The position numbers and the translations under genes are program-made. From positions 22,882,173-22,946,172 of the forward strand of contig CM067311.1 in assembly GCA_034231615.1 (NCBI GenBank): 64,000 nt of DNA, in the 5' to 3' direction. The notes under the pieces are model-generated. The model worked only from the letters and a program-made list of their open reading frames with translations. It did not search any database and was not told the DNA's origin. The DNA comes from Meghimatium bilineatum. Lineage: Eukaryota; Mollusca; Gastropoda; Stylommatophora; Philomycidae. Shown piece by piece: positions 22,641 to 33,954 of the stretch; positions within the stretch are counted from its first letter, which is position 1; every line of letters begins with the position of its first letter.

Positions 22641-22830
22641 ATGAAGTTTTGCTACTCATTGAAAACACACAGGAAAATGCACAAGTCGATGGTTTGACCA
22701 AAAGACCATTATCAAGAACCTAATTAATAAAGAACAACTGTCCATGTCACATATGATCACAGAACTAAATGGAACACATGCTGAAAGTCTAGAAGAGTAT
22801 GAATGATAATTGGAAATGTAAAAACTAGAT
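22640..22830. repeat. FB repeat arm (hammerhead-like core)
   Basis: Begins atgaagttttgcta and contains gtttgaccaaaagaccattatcaag, the core shared with the foldback repeats at 39300-39550 and 42675-43172. Immediately follows LINE-B. Confidence 0.5.
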
Positions 22831-23084
22831 GGATATAGATGAAACTATGCAAAGCTGGTTTTGTATTGACTATGTCAGAATTTGAAGGTGCAAAAAAGAC
22901 CCAAGATTTCAGGTTTTAGATATCTATGGACCAAGATTCTTGTAATATCTGTAAGCAAGCAGAAGGGGATGATGAAGCATTGTACGTGTTTGAGGTTCAG
23001 ATATTCCACTTCTTCAGTCTCATCCCTAGACATGTGCAGTGTTACATCATTTTGCCAGTTTACAGTTTAGCTTTGCATTCAGGA

Positions 23085-23255
23085 CATAGCGATCAACCCA
23101 TAATTGTTTTAGCTATTGTGATTTTCTGGAGAATATTTTCCATACATTAGGTTTCCATTGCTTTCTCCTGTTGCCTGTGTCAGGGTTTGAGCCTGGTACC
23201 TTTGCCATCTGAGACATGCACTCTACCTCCTCATCACAGCAAGACCTGCAGTTGC
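23085..23255 (-). mobile_element. tRNA-headed SINE-B, copy 1
   Basis: The reverse complement matches 29035-29235: head with ggcaaaggtacc.ggctcaaaccctg..acaggcaa and body agaaagcaatggaaacc...agaaaatcacaat. Divergent copy. Confidence 0.6.
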
Positions 23256-23508
23256 AACATATTTTTAATTAAGAGGTAGCATATTTCACATTCATGGATT
23301 TCATGCAGAAGAGCTACATTTAAATAACTCTAACTCTGTGAAATTGTGGTTCAAGGCTATAGTTATGCTGTTTCAATGTGAACTGCTTCTTTTTGTATCA
23401 CCATTTTCTGTTAAAATTCGACATGTTATTTGCCAATATAAGATGTTTAGATGATTGCTATATTTCTTATGAATAAATACATTCATACATGTTTGGTTCT
23501 TGTTGCAG

Positions 23509-23600
23509 GCTCCTGCTAGTTTATTGGATGCCTTAGAACAGCATCTGGCTTCACTGGAGGGAAAGAAGGGAGCTGCGACCACCCCAACCAGTACCAGCAA
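23509..23600 (+). CDS. PICALM: PICALM exon, LLDALEQHL helix
   Basis: A 92-nt exon with acceptor ttgttgcag and donor gtaagg. It encodes APASLLDALEQHLASLEGKK followed by GAATTPTSTS and the first two bases of a Lys codon (phase 0 in, phase 2 out). The LLDALEQHLASLEGKK block is the best-conserved C-terminal part of the ANTH region and alone identifies the family. The Ala/Thr/Ser-rich end starts the disordered linker. Confidence 0.95.
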
Positions 23601-24132
23601 GTAAGGGATTAGCAGAGTTTGCATTTCTATTTCACAGTGTCATTCTGATTATTTCTTTTAATTATAATATCTATAGTATATTTTCAATATCAATTAAAAA
23701 CATTACAACTGTTTCCAGGTGTTGTCAGTTTTGTCAGATTTGACAACACATTCTTCTTTTGTCGTCAGTTTTACCAAGAGCATCGGCTCGGAAGTAGAGA
23801 AGAAGTTAATGGGCCCATTTCACAAACACAACTTGCTCAAATTTACTTGGGGTAGGAGATCATATCATCCACATTGTAATGGTGATATGGTTGGATGTAT
23901 TATTGACTCCACTAATTCAAAAATATTTCAAAAGCAATGTCTCATGCAGGATGTGTTTAAGTTATATTATTTTTATCATAATTCCTCATGTTTGAAATAA
24001 TGAAGCTAGTTCTGGTTTCTAGGACATTAAGATTGTGATTTTTATAATGGGGAATATTGAGGTTTATTAAGAAAGCAAGAGTTGTACAATATTAGTATAT
24101 ATTTCTTTTATTTTGAAACGATATCCTTGCAG

Positions 24133-24247
24133 ACCAATTGGATTCACATCTGCCTTGAACACAATGACCACAAACACATTTAACGTCTCAGAGGCAGAAA
24201 AGAAGAGAATCTTAGATGAAGAAAACTTGCAGTTACAGAAACTCAAG
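24133..24247 (+). CDS. PICALM: PICALM exon, linker and charged helix
   Basis: A 115-nt exon with acceptor ccttgcag and donor gtaaaa, phase 2 in and 0 out. After completing Lys it encodes PIGFTSALNTMTTNTF and then a charged helical run starting at NVSEAEKKRILDEENL. This matches in position the vertebrate segment containing EREKQAALEEEQARLKALKEQ, a predicted coiled coil or long helix after the ANTH domain. It joins the next exon's EQKIKEAAS with no frame break. Confidence 0.93.
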
Positions 24248-24364
24248 GTAAAATCTAAAACTGTGGTAGAGGCTTTCATCAACTGTAATTTACTACTTTG
24301 TTGTTGTTATCAATTGCTGCTGAGTTGATCTACTTTTTGCAGAACTGACTATAGAACAATGTCT

Positions 24365-24700
24365 TCAGTTAGTCATTGGATCAAAATCACTGCAAACTGG
24401 ACATAGTTGCTCCGATCTCTCCCTGAGTGTATCTGTTATCACACTTCTGTTGACAGTACCAGCCCTATGCTGGTTGACCATCATTCTTCTGCACCCTCCA
24501 AAATGTTCACTTCTAGCAACACTGCATTTCAAACCCTGATCTTTAATCCTGGCCATCGAAAAGAAATCATCACCCACACTAGTCTCTTCTGTATTAATCC
24601 TGTATTGATTCCATTGTACAAAAAGTTGAAGGTCAGATTGAGCTTGCATAGTTTGGACTTGTAGTGGGACACCATTCTCTTTCAAAGATTATCCTGCTGG
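24365..24700 (-). repeat. Unknown coding repeat (copy 1) with inverted-repeat arm
   Basis: Minus-strand ORF of 106 codons with FSMARIKDQGLKCSVAR, EHFGGCRRMMVNQHRAGTV and a terminal CPVCSDFDP (CxxC). The same protein block lies at 47415-47690 on the minus strand, so it was coding in a mobile element. I do not recognise the family. The outer 118 bp (24583-24700) is also present inverted at 25053-25171. Confidence 0.65.
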
Positions 24701-25052
24701 ATAATGTCTTCAGTGAATGATTGTATGTGAATGTTTGTATGTGAATGATTGATGTGCAACCCCCAGCCATGCCTTGGAAGATATTTCTATATTTTTTCTG
24801 TTCTTTTCTAGTTGTTGCAGTAGATTTTCTTTCTCAGTTTGAGATATGGAATTGAAAATAAATACATTGTTAAATAATAATGGTAGTAAAACCTGTAATT
24901 GTTAGAGCGCTAGGGATGCTATATTTGGATACATCTTTACAAAACGCATGTCAGATATTCCTATTCTCAGCCGTATGAATAAACCTGGAAAAAATCATGG
25001 CCTGATTATTCCTATGTTTGATTTTTCTACTTCCTCCATCCTCAAACGTTCC

Positions 25053-25171
25053 CAGCAGGATAATCTTTGAAAGTGAATGTTGTCCCACTACAAGTGCAAA
25101 CTATGCAAGCTCGATCTGTTTAACTTCAACTTTGTGTACAATGGAATCAATACAGGATTAATATAGAAGAG
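25053..25171. repeat. Inverted copy of 24583-24700
   Basis: The reverse complement aligns over about 118 bp with few differences (ctgtattgattccattgtac, cttgcatagtttg, cttgtagtgggac, caaagattatcctgctgg). The two arms are about 350 bp apart and could form a foldback. Confidence 0.85.
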
Positions 25172-25249
25172 AAATGTGCATGCATCATCATCAACAATTA
25201 GGAAAGAGACACTTACTTGTCAGCTAATATAATTAATTCTTGATTATCA

Positions 25250-25460
25250 ACCGGCATCACAGCACATTTCCATATGTGCTCCGCTCCAGCAGCAATCTAG
25301 GAGTACATAGACTCAAAGTCTCAGGCATATGTTGATTGTGTAATCTTCAGATCTTTCCAGAGAGGACACACTTTCTTCCCTAACTACTGGTCATTCCTAT
25401 TTTCTGTCATTCTTTGTATGTGAACATGATCACCTCCAGCATCATCTGCTTCACTCTGTA
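25250..25460. repeat. Dispersed repeat shared with 15695-15890
   Basis: See 15695-15890. Here the blocks are ccagcagcaatctaggagta, gactcaaagtct, atgttgattgtgtaatctt, agagaggacacactt, tttctgtcattctttg. Confidence 0.5.
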
Positions 25461-25589
25461 GTCAATCAATTATTGTCCTTATTAGGTCAGCCCAATCTCG
25501 TCTCAGTACTGTGCCTTCAGCAACAGCATTGCCTGCCAATGAGTCTGCTTTTCTTTCACTGCCTCTGACCCATGCATTAATAATAATAA

Positions 25590-26040
25590 TAGTAAACCAC
25601 TAACCAGTCAGGGTTGTAGGAGTATCACAAAGAGACATTTGGTGTAGAAAGATCTCCATGCATCTCATTCCTCTACCATCCTGATGAGTACAATGTCTCA
25701 TATAATTGCTACAACATTTTTATATAACCTTTCTTATCTTGACAAATGTCTAAAACTAGTTTTGCAGATAAGCCAAATTTGGGAGAGGATTTGGGTTCCA
25801 CCGAGTAAAATCATGCCAATAGAAATGTTACACTGAAATATCAGTAAGGACACAGGCAAAGGTGGAAGGAGAAAGGAGGATGATGAAAATTATGGATTGA
25901 TAACATTAAGGAATGATCTGGGTGTGATTTTTCTACACTTCTCCAAATGACTGAGGACAGGCTGTTTGAAAGGCTGATGTATCCAGTGTGGCACCCCTAC
26001 GACTCTGATGAATTATATAAGTCTTACTATTATTATTATT
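25590..26040. mobile_element. Degenerate LINE-B 3' ends in opposite orientation
   Basis: About 25590-25680 (minus) contains the LINE-B end (cagtcagggttgtaggagtatcaca). About 25855-26035 (plus) contains ggtggaaggagaaagg ... tggattgataacattaaggaa ... gtggcacccctacgactctgatg, also LINE-B, followed by (ATT)n. Both heavily decayed. Confidence 0.5.
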
Positions 26041-26044
26041 AAAT

Positions 26045-26985
26045 AAGTTAATATCAGTTGGGGTTGGGTGTACACGAGTCGAACATATCTTTATATGGCT
26101 GAATTTGCTGATTCATGATTGATCTGATCAGTTGTAAAGGAAGCATGAAAATATCACAATGATGGACTGTTTTTCCTTTCGTCTGAGCCTTGGTAGCAAA
26201 GACAGTATTAAGTGAGACTGCTGTACAACTGTATAACAATTGTACTTACGTAAACCACAAGATCGATCAGCTTTGTAATGAATGCACAATCAGACTAGGG
26301 CATTGGTATGTAAAAATACAAATAACAGTACACAAAACAGTTTCAAAGTTTCAACCCTACAGTATATCACTATTACCTTGGATATCTGTGCTGATAAATG
26401 TCTGTCGCCTAATGCTAGTATGATAGAGCCATTATGTTTAGTTATTCCACGCTTTATCTTACACAAATATTGTCACTGAATCATAGAAATGCGCATTAAA
26501 AAATACGGGGAATGAGAATGAAATAAAACAACTATGCCTGAAAAACAATGTAAACAACGACAATACTACAAAGGCTCCCCCCCCCTTCCAATCTAAATAA
26601 ATGAATGATTAGTATTAAGACTAAATAGCTTAAGGGTATCAAACTGCAATATGTAGCGATTTTCAAGAGCGTACCTAGCTCTATTGTCTGTGGTGCAAGA
26701 TCTTAATACAGTGTCATGAATATCACAGGCACCACAATGATTAGTGCCATTTAAATGTATATCAACAGAAGTGGGTGTTCTGTGGTTGACAGAACATGAA
26801 GATGTTGACAGAAATGGTCACTTAGTCTTGTGCCATGATGCTGTTTTCTAATCAAGAATCAAGAATAAACTGTGGTTACGTGAGAGTGAATGACAAATAA
26901 GTCTTGTGTCTGTGTTGATAAGACACAAATATAGCGAGAAAGGGGTCAAGCATGTTAGATTGTGGTTTTGCTTTTAGATTTGTGG
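26045..26985. other. Intron, nothing recognised
   Basis: Overlapping small ORFs without recognisable products and one C-run near 26577. No supported feature. Confidence 0.4.
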
Positions 26986-26989
26986 CAGA

Positions 26990-27190
26990 CATGTGAGTGA
27001 AGAAGCCAGTTCTCTTGTATGGCTAGCGATATGGTTACAGATGTTCACCGTTTAGTGGAAGTGGTAAAAATGCTGAACATATTAGTAACCACGACTGAAG
27101 TCGGATGTGTGAGACCATTGGTGCAAATAAAATGGTGACAGCACATTTCTGCTCTCTGGACTACATCCTGCTGGAAATCTAGTAAGATCA
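26990..27190 (+). repeat. Rep-1 dispersed repeat copy
   Basis: Contains ggttacagatgttcac, gaagtcggatgtgtgagacc, ttggtgcaaataaaatggtg, tctctggactacatcctg, ctggaaatctagtaagatca. Ends about 75 bp before the acceptor of the 27264 exon, possibly supplying intronic sequence near the branch point. Confidence 0.85.
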
Positions 27191-27263
27191 TTGTTCTGAA
27201 TGAATAAACCAAAAAATAAACAACTTCTGAGATTTATTATTTGACATTAATATATATTTTCAG

Positions 27264-27552
27264 GAACAAAAAATAAAAGAAGCTGCTTCACCACAGCAAT
27301 TTCAGACACCGCCTGCATCTAATAACCCCTTTGCTGCTTCCTCCCCCACCAGCACATCACAGTCAGTGGCTAGTAATTTGTTTGGTTCACCAGCAGAGCC
27401 TGTGGCACATACAACTACTGCTAATGCAAGCAGACCAAGTGATGACCTGCTCAGCCTCACTGGAAATCCCTTTAATGTCCAGAATGTTATGTCATCAAAC
27501 TATCCCCAGACAAGTAGCAATCCATTTGGAACAGCAAGCTTTCAGTCAAATG
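27264..27552 (+). CDS. PICALM: PICALM exon, NPF- and DLL-motif tail
   Basis: A 289-nt exon, the largest here (acceptor atattttcag, donor gtaagg, phase 0 in and 1 out). It starts EQKIKEAASPQQF and carries SNNPFAAS, SNLFGSPAEP, DDLLSLTGNPF and SSNPFGTA. NPF tripeptides bind EH-domain proteins such as Eps15 and intersectin, and DLL motifs bind clathrin or adaptor appendages (family knowledge). Low complexity, rich in Ser/Thr/Asn/Pro, is expected for this disordered tail. A 39-bp tandem array begins about 55 nt downstream. Confidence 0.95.
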
Positions 27553-27607
27553 GTAAGGGAATTGAATATGTTTGTATCATGTAAGACATTAATCTGGTAT
27601 TTTAATC

Positions 27608-27775
27608 TTAGTGTGAGCAGGATCGTGATAACTGGACTATTTATTCTTAGTGTGAGCAGGATCTTGATAACTGGACTATTTATTCTTAGTGTGAGCAGGA
27701 TCTTGATAACTGGACTATTTATTCTTAGTGTGAGCAGGATCTTGATAACTGGACTATTTATTCATAGCATGAGCA
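27608..27775. repeat. 39-bp tandem repeat, about 4 copies
   Basis: Units begin ttagtgtgagcaggatc. The length is divisible by 3, which creates an artificial long frame of repeated SVSRILITG. More diverged relatives (ttagtgt, tcttgtga, actagact) continue to about 28640, indicating an older and broader array. Confidence 0.85.
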
Positions 27776-27939
27776 TAGCCTTGTAAATTCTTTTAGTGTT
27801 AGCATTGTTCTGTGTACCAGACTGAATTTTTAGTGTGAACATGGTTCTGTGTAATAGACTGAATTGTTAGTCGAAGTCAGATATTGTGAGTTAAACTGTT
27901 AATTTTATAATAAGCAAGGTCTTGTGAATTAGATTAATT

Positions 27940-28350
27940 CCCGCCAAAGACGGATGTGTCGGGCCATTGGTGCAAATAAAACGGTGACACAACACATTTC
28001 ATTCTCTGGACTACATCCTTCTTGAAATCTAGTAGTCCTGCTACAGGAGAGATCCAGCGGGAGCTTGAGAATGAATACTGAAGAAGAGATTGTTTAGTAA
28101 CATGTATCAGCAGTACTGTGACCTGCTATACATGTTGTAAGAGGTGGCTAAGAAGGTTTGGGGGTGGAGCTGGCTGTCTCATCTCATAGGTCAAAGTAAT
28201 ACAAAAGTTATGCTGAAGATATGTCAGGCTAAAAGGCACAGATATCATGGTCAAGCTATAAATGATGATACAACACATTCTGCTCTCAGGGCTACATGCT
28301 GCGACTCTACAGGAGTTTGAGAATCAATACAGAAGAAGAAGTATGAATAC
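27940..28350 (+). repeat. Two adjacent Rep-1 copies
   Basis: First copy at 27940-28095 (gccaaagacggatgtgtcggg ... gaatactgaagaagag), second at 28105-28350, a longer copy with the 5' half (gttgtaagaggtggctaag, ggagctggctgtc, atgtcaggctaaaaggcac) and the end gagaatcaatacagaagaagaag. Together with 56740-56870 and 61960-62200 these let a consensus of about 300 bp be inferred. Confidence 0.85.
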
Positions 28351-29034
28351 GGTCATGTGAATTAAGCTGCTAATTTTAGCATGAGTAAGATCTTATGCCC
28401 TAGACTTAATTTTATTTAGTGTGAACTGCGATCATGTGAACTAGACAGAGTACAGTCTTGTTAGTCTTAGAACTTGAGATAGCTTAGTGCAAACATGGCT
28501 TTGCGAACTAGATTATTGTGAACTAATCTGTGCATCTGTGAAATAATCTGAGTGTAAGATTGGTCTGTGAACAACTAATTTATTAATCTTAGTGTGCAGG
28601 TTCTTATTAACTAGACTATTAATCATAGTTCTTATATGGTCTTGTGAGCAAATCATGTTTTTCAGACCCTTATGTAAAATAAATAAGTTATAGCTTTCCT
28701 AAACCATGACATTTTAAAGATTTGAAGTTTTTATAATTTGAAATATCTTGGAATTTAAATTTTCTCATTCCTCTATTGCCATGTTTCCCAATGTGATGCA
28801 TATGCCCCACATGAGGCAATATGATTTTAGGGGGTTTTTCAGGAATTATCAACTTACCCCAATCTTGAAATATTAATCCCAATGAAAACACAAAAGGTGG
28901 CAAATCATAAATTCAATATTTATTCCAATACTGTGTTATAAGTGTCAGACATGGACTATGCCAAAGAAATAAAATTAACTATATATCATTAATGTATACT
29001 TTTGTATATATAATGTATTACTTTTGTATATCAT

Positions 29035-29235
29035 GTCCGGCTCTGTGGCGAAGTGGTACAGAGCCCGTCTGTGACGGCAAAGGTACTGAGCTCGATCCTC
29101 ACCACAGGCAATTGTGCATCCGGACCGTTCAGAAAGCAATGGCAACCTACTGAATGTATTTTATATTGCCTAGAAAATCACCACAGCCAACAACAAGTCC
29201 TGGATAGGATATGCTACCAATTTTTTTTATTTTTA
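29035..29235 (+). mobile_element. tRNA-headed SINE-B, copy 2 (best)
   Basis: tRNA-like head with an A-box-like tggcgaagtggta and a B-box-like gagctcgatcctc. The body is gcatccggaccgttcagaaagcaatgg, then tattgcctagaaaatcacca and a T-rich end. Near-identical flanks (ttttgtatatcat and tttttatatatcat) may be the target duplication. Other copies at 23085 (minus) and 32265. Confidence 0.75.
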
Positions 29236-29654
29236 TATATCATTAAACAAGGAGACTTGAGAATAAAGTTAGACTATAAACAACAAAATGTATTTAGGTA
29301 AAGCCTAAAAAGCAATATAAAAAGTATATGAACTTTTTGTTGATATCGGGGTAGGGCGGAGAGGGGAGGGGAGAAATATATGTTGAAACAAGAACGGTGA
29401 TAATTTTTGCCAAAAGTGGGTAACGGGCCAAAAATCTTTGGTAACCACTGCTCTAGTATCTTTGAATATAAATATATTTCTTGCCTTTGTAATGAATGTT
29501 TTTGAAGATTGCATTCAAAATGTTGCCACAGTCAGCAGGAGTGTGTAGTCTTATAATCTGTAAAACATATGTCAGGCATACACATCCTGACCTATTCCTG
29601 AATATTTACACACTATTCATGATGTTTTAAATGTGTATGAAAGTAAAATATTAT

Positions 29655-30020
29655 AGTAATAAGATCCATAACCCATTAGGGTTGTAGGGGTACCAGGCTG
29701 GAGATATCAGTGCATAGAGCTCTCCAAACAACTCTATACTCAGCCATTGGGGACTTGTAGTAAATCATGCCCAGACCATTCCTTGATGTTATCAGTTAAG
29801 GATTTTCTCTTCCCACCTCTCCTCATTCCACCCTCGACTGTACCTTGCAAAATAATCTCAGAAAGCGAATTGTGTCTCATTACATGTCCAAACCAAACAA
29901 GTTTACACTGTTCCACCACTGCCAGAAGTGGTTCTTGACCTGCAAGGTTGTTCATTTGTTGACAGACAAATATATTTGTCCTGTGTTCTATATAACTAAT
30001 TATTAACAAACGCTTGTAGC
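29655..30020 (-). mobile_element. LINE-B 3' fragment
   Basis: Minus-strand ORF 29740-30009: YIEHRTNIFVCQQMNNLAGQ, LVWFGHVMRHNSLSEIILQG, VEGGMRRGGKRKSLTDNIKE. The 3' end (cataacccattagggttgta) is at about 29668. Confidence 0.85.
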
Positions 30021-31055
30021 ACTTGTTTAGAGAGCAAAAGAGGAATGGTGAATAGCTTGTGGCACAGAAGTGCTACTGTTATAAGTTATAGCTGCAGGTT
30101 GTCATCAGCTCATCGAACAAACCATAGGTGCTCCAATGCACATCTCAATAAATTCATCAGTGTAGCTGCTGACAGTTCCAGTTCAATGCTGAATTATTAG
30201 TCTCTTCATATAACTATTATGTTTCTCTTTACAGGCTTTTCTAATCATTACACCAATCTCATGCAGACTTAAGAGTGACCATGATTCACACTTTTGAAAA
30301 TCTTCTTAGCGTACGAGATTCCTTAACACATTAACCATATCAGATCGATTTATTGATGTACTGTAACCATGCTTGTCAGTATATTGGCTCGAATATTACC
30401 CTTAATACCCGCATGTCCTGGCATGAGCATAAAGTTAATATTTCTGGTCATAGCTCATGTCAATAACTAAAAAATTAAGGGTTGGTGACTCAACTTTTTA
30501 AAAAATTGTGCTACTGTTGAAAATGGTGAATAATGAGAATTTGTAACCAGTTCTATATAGCTATGAAGTTATACAGCTATGAAGCTATACAGCTATGAAG
30601 CTATACAGCTATGAAGGACTTGACAGAGATGAGAATCACATGGAATGAGGCTGAAAATATTTTCAAAAACAGAGACAAATGGATACTTCTTGTGGTTGAA
30701 GCATTTGAGGATATGTACACATCCTGGGGAGGCAAGGGCTTGTTTGATTGATTGAAGCAAAGAGGCGCTTGTCTAAACCATCAGATCTCATCTAGAGTAA
30801 ATATAGCCCACAAAAAGGTAAAACATAAATTCAATCTTCACACCAACATTTTGTTATCAAAAACAGACATGGATACTTACTAAAGAACAAGAGAGAAAAC
30901 TTACTACAGGTGGATTGAGATGTTCAAGAATAGCAGCAAACAGAAAGAGATCATGTTAGGAGTGAAGAGATTACAAGAACTACAATATATTGTTACAGAT
31001 TACAAGAACTACAATATATTGTTACAGATTACAATGTAGCTGACAGATTACAATG
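30021..31055. other. Intron with small tandem repeats
   Basis: A 17-bp unit (agctatgaagctataca) is repeated about 4 times at 30558-30615, and 30-bp and shorter duplications (agattacaagaactacaata, ttacaatgtagctgac) lie at 30972-31068. A strong acceptor at 30230-30234 lacks a partner donor. Confidence 0.5.
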
Positions 31056-31059
31056 TAGC

Positions 31060-31400
31060 TGACAAATTGTGATGAAATATACTGAAAAACAAAGACTAAA
31101 ATGGTGTGGTCACTTGATGAGAATGAACCCATATTGGCCAATAGCAAGAGCAAATAATATGAAAATAACAAGATGCAGAGGAAAACAAAGAAGGTGAATT
31201 GAAGGGTTACCAAAATTCAAGGACACCATAATAAAACTGCATATCAAGTGATTATAGCCAAAAATCAATCATCACTCAATTCTGTGACAAGAAAAGCACA
31301 GAATTAGCAATAGATAGAGTGAAGACCATTAAATGTGAACAATGAAATAGTTAGAAAGTAGAAAAATCAGATTAAAAATTGCACTACATATAATTTAGGG
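31060..31400 (+). mobile_element. LINE-D C-terminal fragment
   Basis: Reads EKQRLKWCGHLMRMNPYWPI, parallel to QIKRFGHLMRMDPSQLP in the 9086-10900 copy, then a basic region and a stop. Decayed. Confidence 0.6.
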
Positions 31401-31460
31401 AGTACATAAATACCATAAGTACCACTGGTCTTATCTGATTTTCTGTCTATCCATCAATAG

Positions 31461-31547
31461 GTTACACAACAGCAACTAGCGGTAATGCCTTCTCATCAGA
31501 TGTAGATTTTGCAATGGCCTTCAGTAATGGAGTAACAAATTCACAAG
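31461..31547 (+). CDS. PICALM: PICALM exon, tail segment
   Basis: An 87-nt exon with acceptor ccatcaatag and donor gtaggt, phase 1 on both sides. It completes a Gly codon and encodes YTTATSGNAFSSDVDFAMAF then SNGVTNSQ. The sequence is not strongly diagnostic, but phase, splice sites and the Ser/Thr/Asn composition with aromatic DF/AF spacing fit the tail. It is phase-symmetric and so could be skipped without a frameshift. Confidence 0.78.
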
Positions 31548-32260
31548 GTAGGTTGACATATTACTAATGGGAGTAGATTGATATTTATGTGACAATGCCT
31601 AAGCAGTTTGGGACATATGTCATGTTTGCCTGGGGCAGCACCTATAAACTTTCAAGTCTACTTTCTACGTTATTTAGGCAACATAGACCTATATTTGTAT
31701 ATATTTCTGTATGCCTCAGGCCTATATAGTTCTAATGTTACAATGATATAGTAACCAATGTTGAACATTTATTTACAGTTCAACAAAATTCTGCATGAGT
31801 ATCTGTAGATCTTTGTGCTATATCTAATGTCAAACATTTCATTCTCTTACCATCTGGGGGTTGATGTTTTTACATGTTTCTGTATTAATTCAACAAAGTT
31901 TGCTAGATGTTTTTTGCTTGCAAACTGTTTTAACTTTAAAATCTTGTTTGTGTATTTCTTCTTGATGTTTTAAATGTTTTTGCTTCAATCATCTTCACTA
32001 GTTTTCTAACATGGACATTTGACATATAACCTCTTTATTGTGTTGTTATTATTGTTTTATTTATTTTTAGATTACTAAAAAGCTATTTTAAAAAAAAACA
32101 GTAGTATTTAGTTTCTGCACACTCACAATCTATGATTGTTCAACACAAGCTGCATTTTACAAATTTCTTTCCAATCATGAACCCAGTAACTAATCAAACC
32201 AAATAATCAGGAAGTACATATTACTTATCACTACAACGATTACATGAGCACAAATTTCTA
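31548..32260. other. Intron, nothing recognised
   Basis: AT-rich intronic sequence. No supported feature. Confidence 0.35.
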
Positions 32261-32264
32261 CTAA

Positions 32265-32457
32265 TAAGATGCCAGTTCTGTGGCAGAGAGGTACAGAATG
32301 AATCTTGGATAGCATAGGTTCAATTTCCACTACAGTCAGTGGTGCATCTGGAATGTTCAGAAAGCAATGGCAATCTACTGAACATAAGTTATTGCCTAGA
32401 AAATCACTACAGACAAAAAATGTAGAGTTGATCATTACGACCTGAGTAGGATATTCT
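32265..32457 (+). mobile_element. tRNA-headed SINE-B, copy 3
   Basis: Matches 29035-29235: ctgtggcagagaggtac (A-box region), ggttcaatttcc (B-box region), gtgcatctggaatgttcagaaagcaatgg, attgcctagaaaatcactac. Ends against the target duplication of the 598-bp element. Confidence 0.7.
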
Positions 32458-32470
32458 ACTAACAGCTAAT

Positions 32471-33068
32471 GGTTGGGTGGTTGCTGATCCAGTGGTCCAT
32501 GGACTCATGCCCTTTGACCTAATGCCATTAGATGGCATTATATTGCTGGGAAGTCTGTGGATTTTCGGCCCACCCCGGGACAGAGCCAGAGAATAACTAT
32601 CACACCTCCAGGAAGGTAGGTTTCAACCTATGCACTGTGCCTAGCCACTGTAGCCAAGATAGGGTTCACTGTGCTCATTCCCCGCCACCAATGGACTACT
32701 GGTTATGCCGAACTTCTCTATAGCTCCAGGCATGCAACCAAATGTTCAAGTCAAAAGTATTGTCACGTCCTGAGTCACTGTGCCTCTATGATGGGCCTCA
32801 GCCATAGGAAAAACAGTGATGTCAGTTTCTTCCTCCCTAGTGCTGCACAGTACATCTCTTGCTCCCTCCCAACCACATATATATTCAAGCAAACATGAAA
32901 AACATTTCATCAACAAAACAAAATCATAACTGTATAGATGACATGCCATGAAGCTTCTATAAGAAGATAACCTCAATATAACGGCATGTCATCCACTAAG
33001 GTTTTCCGTTGCATGGATGGTATGTCTAGTGGGCTATTGGTGAGACCCACAGACGTAACCACATGCAT
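32471..33068 (-). mobile_element. 598-bp element (Ret-2) with 13-bp target duplication, copy 1
   Basis: Bounded by perfect direct repeats ACTAACAGCTAAT (32458-32470 and 33069-33081). A second copy, at clearly over 90% identity by eye, lies at 62446-63082 with its own different target duplication. The + strand begins with GGTT repeats, so the natural orientation is probably minus with a 3' (AACC)n tail, as for LINE-mobilised elements. Open frames on either strand (for example 32532-32723) are short and show no known domain. Likely a long SINE or a non-autonomous LINE derivative. Confidence 0.85.
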
Positions 33069-33229
33069 ACTAACAGCTAATAGGACACTACTACAAGTAT
33101 TGCAACAAATTATAGTGTGATTTTTGCTTGTGCTGTAGTGTTTGTTTGCTGCTGTTGTGAGCTAATCTCATGTAAGTTGAGAAAGCATGAATGACCATTG
33201 AACAAAAGTGCATTGATAATAGTCAAAAC

Positions 33230-33615
33230 ATATATATACATTACCAGAGTAAATGAATATTCTGAATATGTGTTTACAGTAAATGAACAATCCGAATATG
33301 TGTTTTCAGTAAATGAGCAATCACAATATGTGTTCACAATAAATGAACAATCTGAAGATGTGTTCACAGTAAATTAGCAATCCAAATATGTTCATAGTAA
33401 ATTAATAATCTGAATATGCGTCCACAATAAATGAATCATCCAAATGTGTTCACAGTAAATTAACAATCTGAATATGTGTTTACACTATATTAGCAATCTG
33501 AATATGTGTTTACAGTAAATGAAGAATCCTAATGTGTTCACAGTAAATTAACAATCCAAATATGTGTTAACAGTAAATTAACAATCCAAATATGTGTTAA
33601 CAGTAAATGTAATTA
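33230..33615. repeat. About 30-bp tandem repeat (diverged)
   Basis: About a dozen units of the type cagtaaatgaacaatccgaa / tatgtgttca, with scattered substitutions and length variants. Old array. Confidence 0.85.
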
Positions 33616-33950
33616 TGTGGCAGAAAATGCTATTCTATATGGTGAGATTGCATAGTAAGTAGCATTTTAAGATGAGGTAACCAGTTACCCTAAAAAACAA
33701 AAGCAGTGAATTATTAGCTGTCACATATACTTCAACTTCCAATGATAAATATTGAAGTTAAGCAACAAATGATTAGTAATTTTCTACCAACACTCTGTTA
33801 CCAATGGCAGATAAGGATACTGACATCATCACAGAAGAGAAGACATCTAATAAGATGTGAAATGAAGTACTTGAGAAAGGCTGTCAGTGTTACTTGATTA
33901 GACATATTATGAAGTGATATCAGAAATAGAATAGCCCCTACATCATGCAT
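33616..33950. other. Intron, nothing recognised
   Basis: AT-rich. No supported feature. Confidence 0.35.
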
Positions 33951-33954
33951 TCAA

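Noticed and set aside
22926-23150. 74-codon ORF starting MDQDSCNICKQAEGDDE
   Set aside because: The CxxC looks zinc-finger-like, but there is no second pair, no similarity I recognise and part overlaps a SINE-B copy. Probably a LINE remnant.
27331-27786. 151-codon ORF overlapping a CALM exon
   Set aside because: Wrong frame of the real exon (27264-27552) running into a 39-bp tandem repeat.
30231-30275. Alternative last exon of CALM after a strong acceptor (tttctctttacag)
   Set aside because: In phase it gives 12 codons then a stop, but no poly(A) signal or donor follows. Too weak to call.
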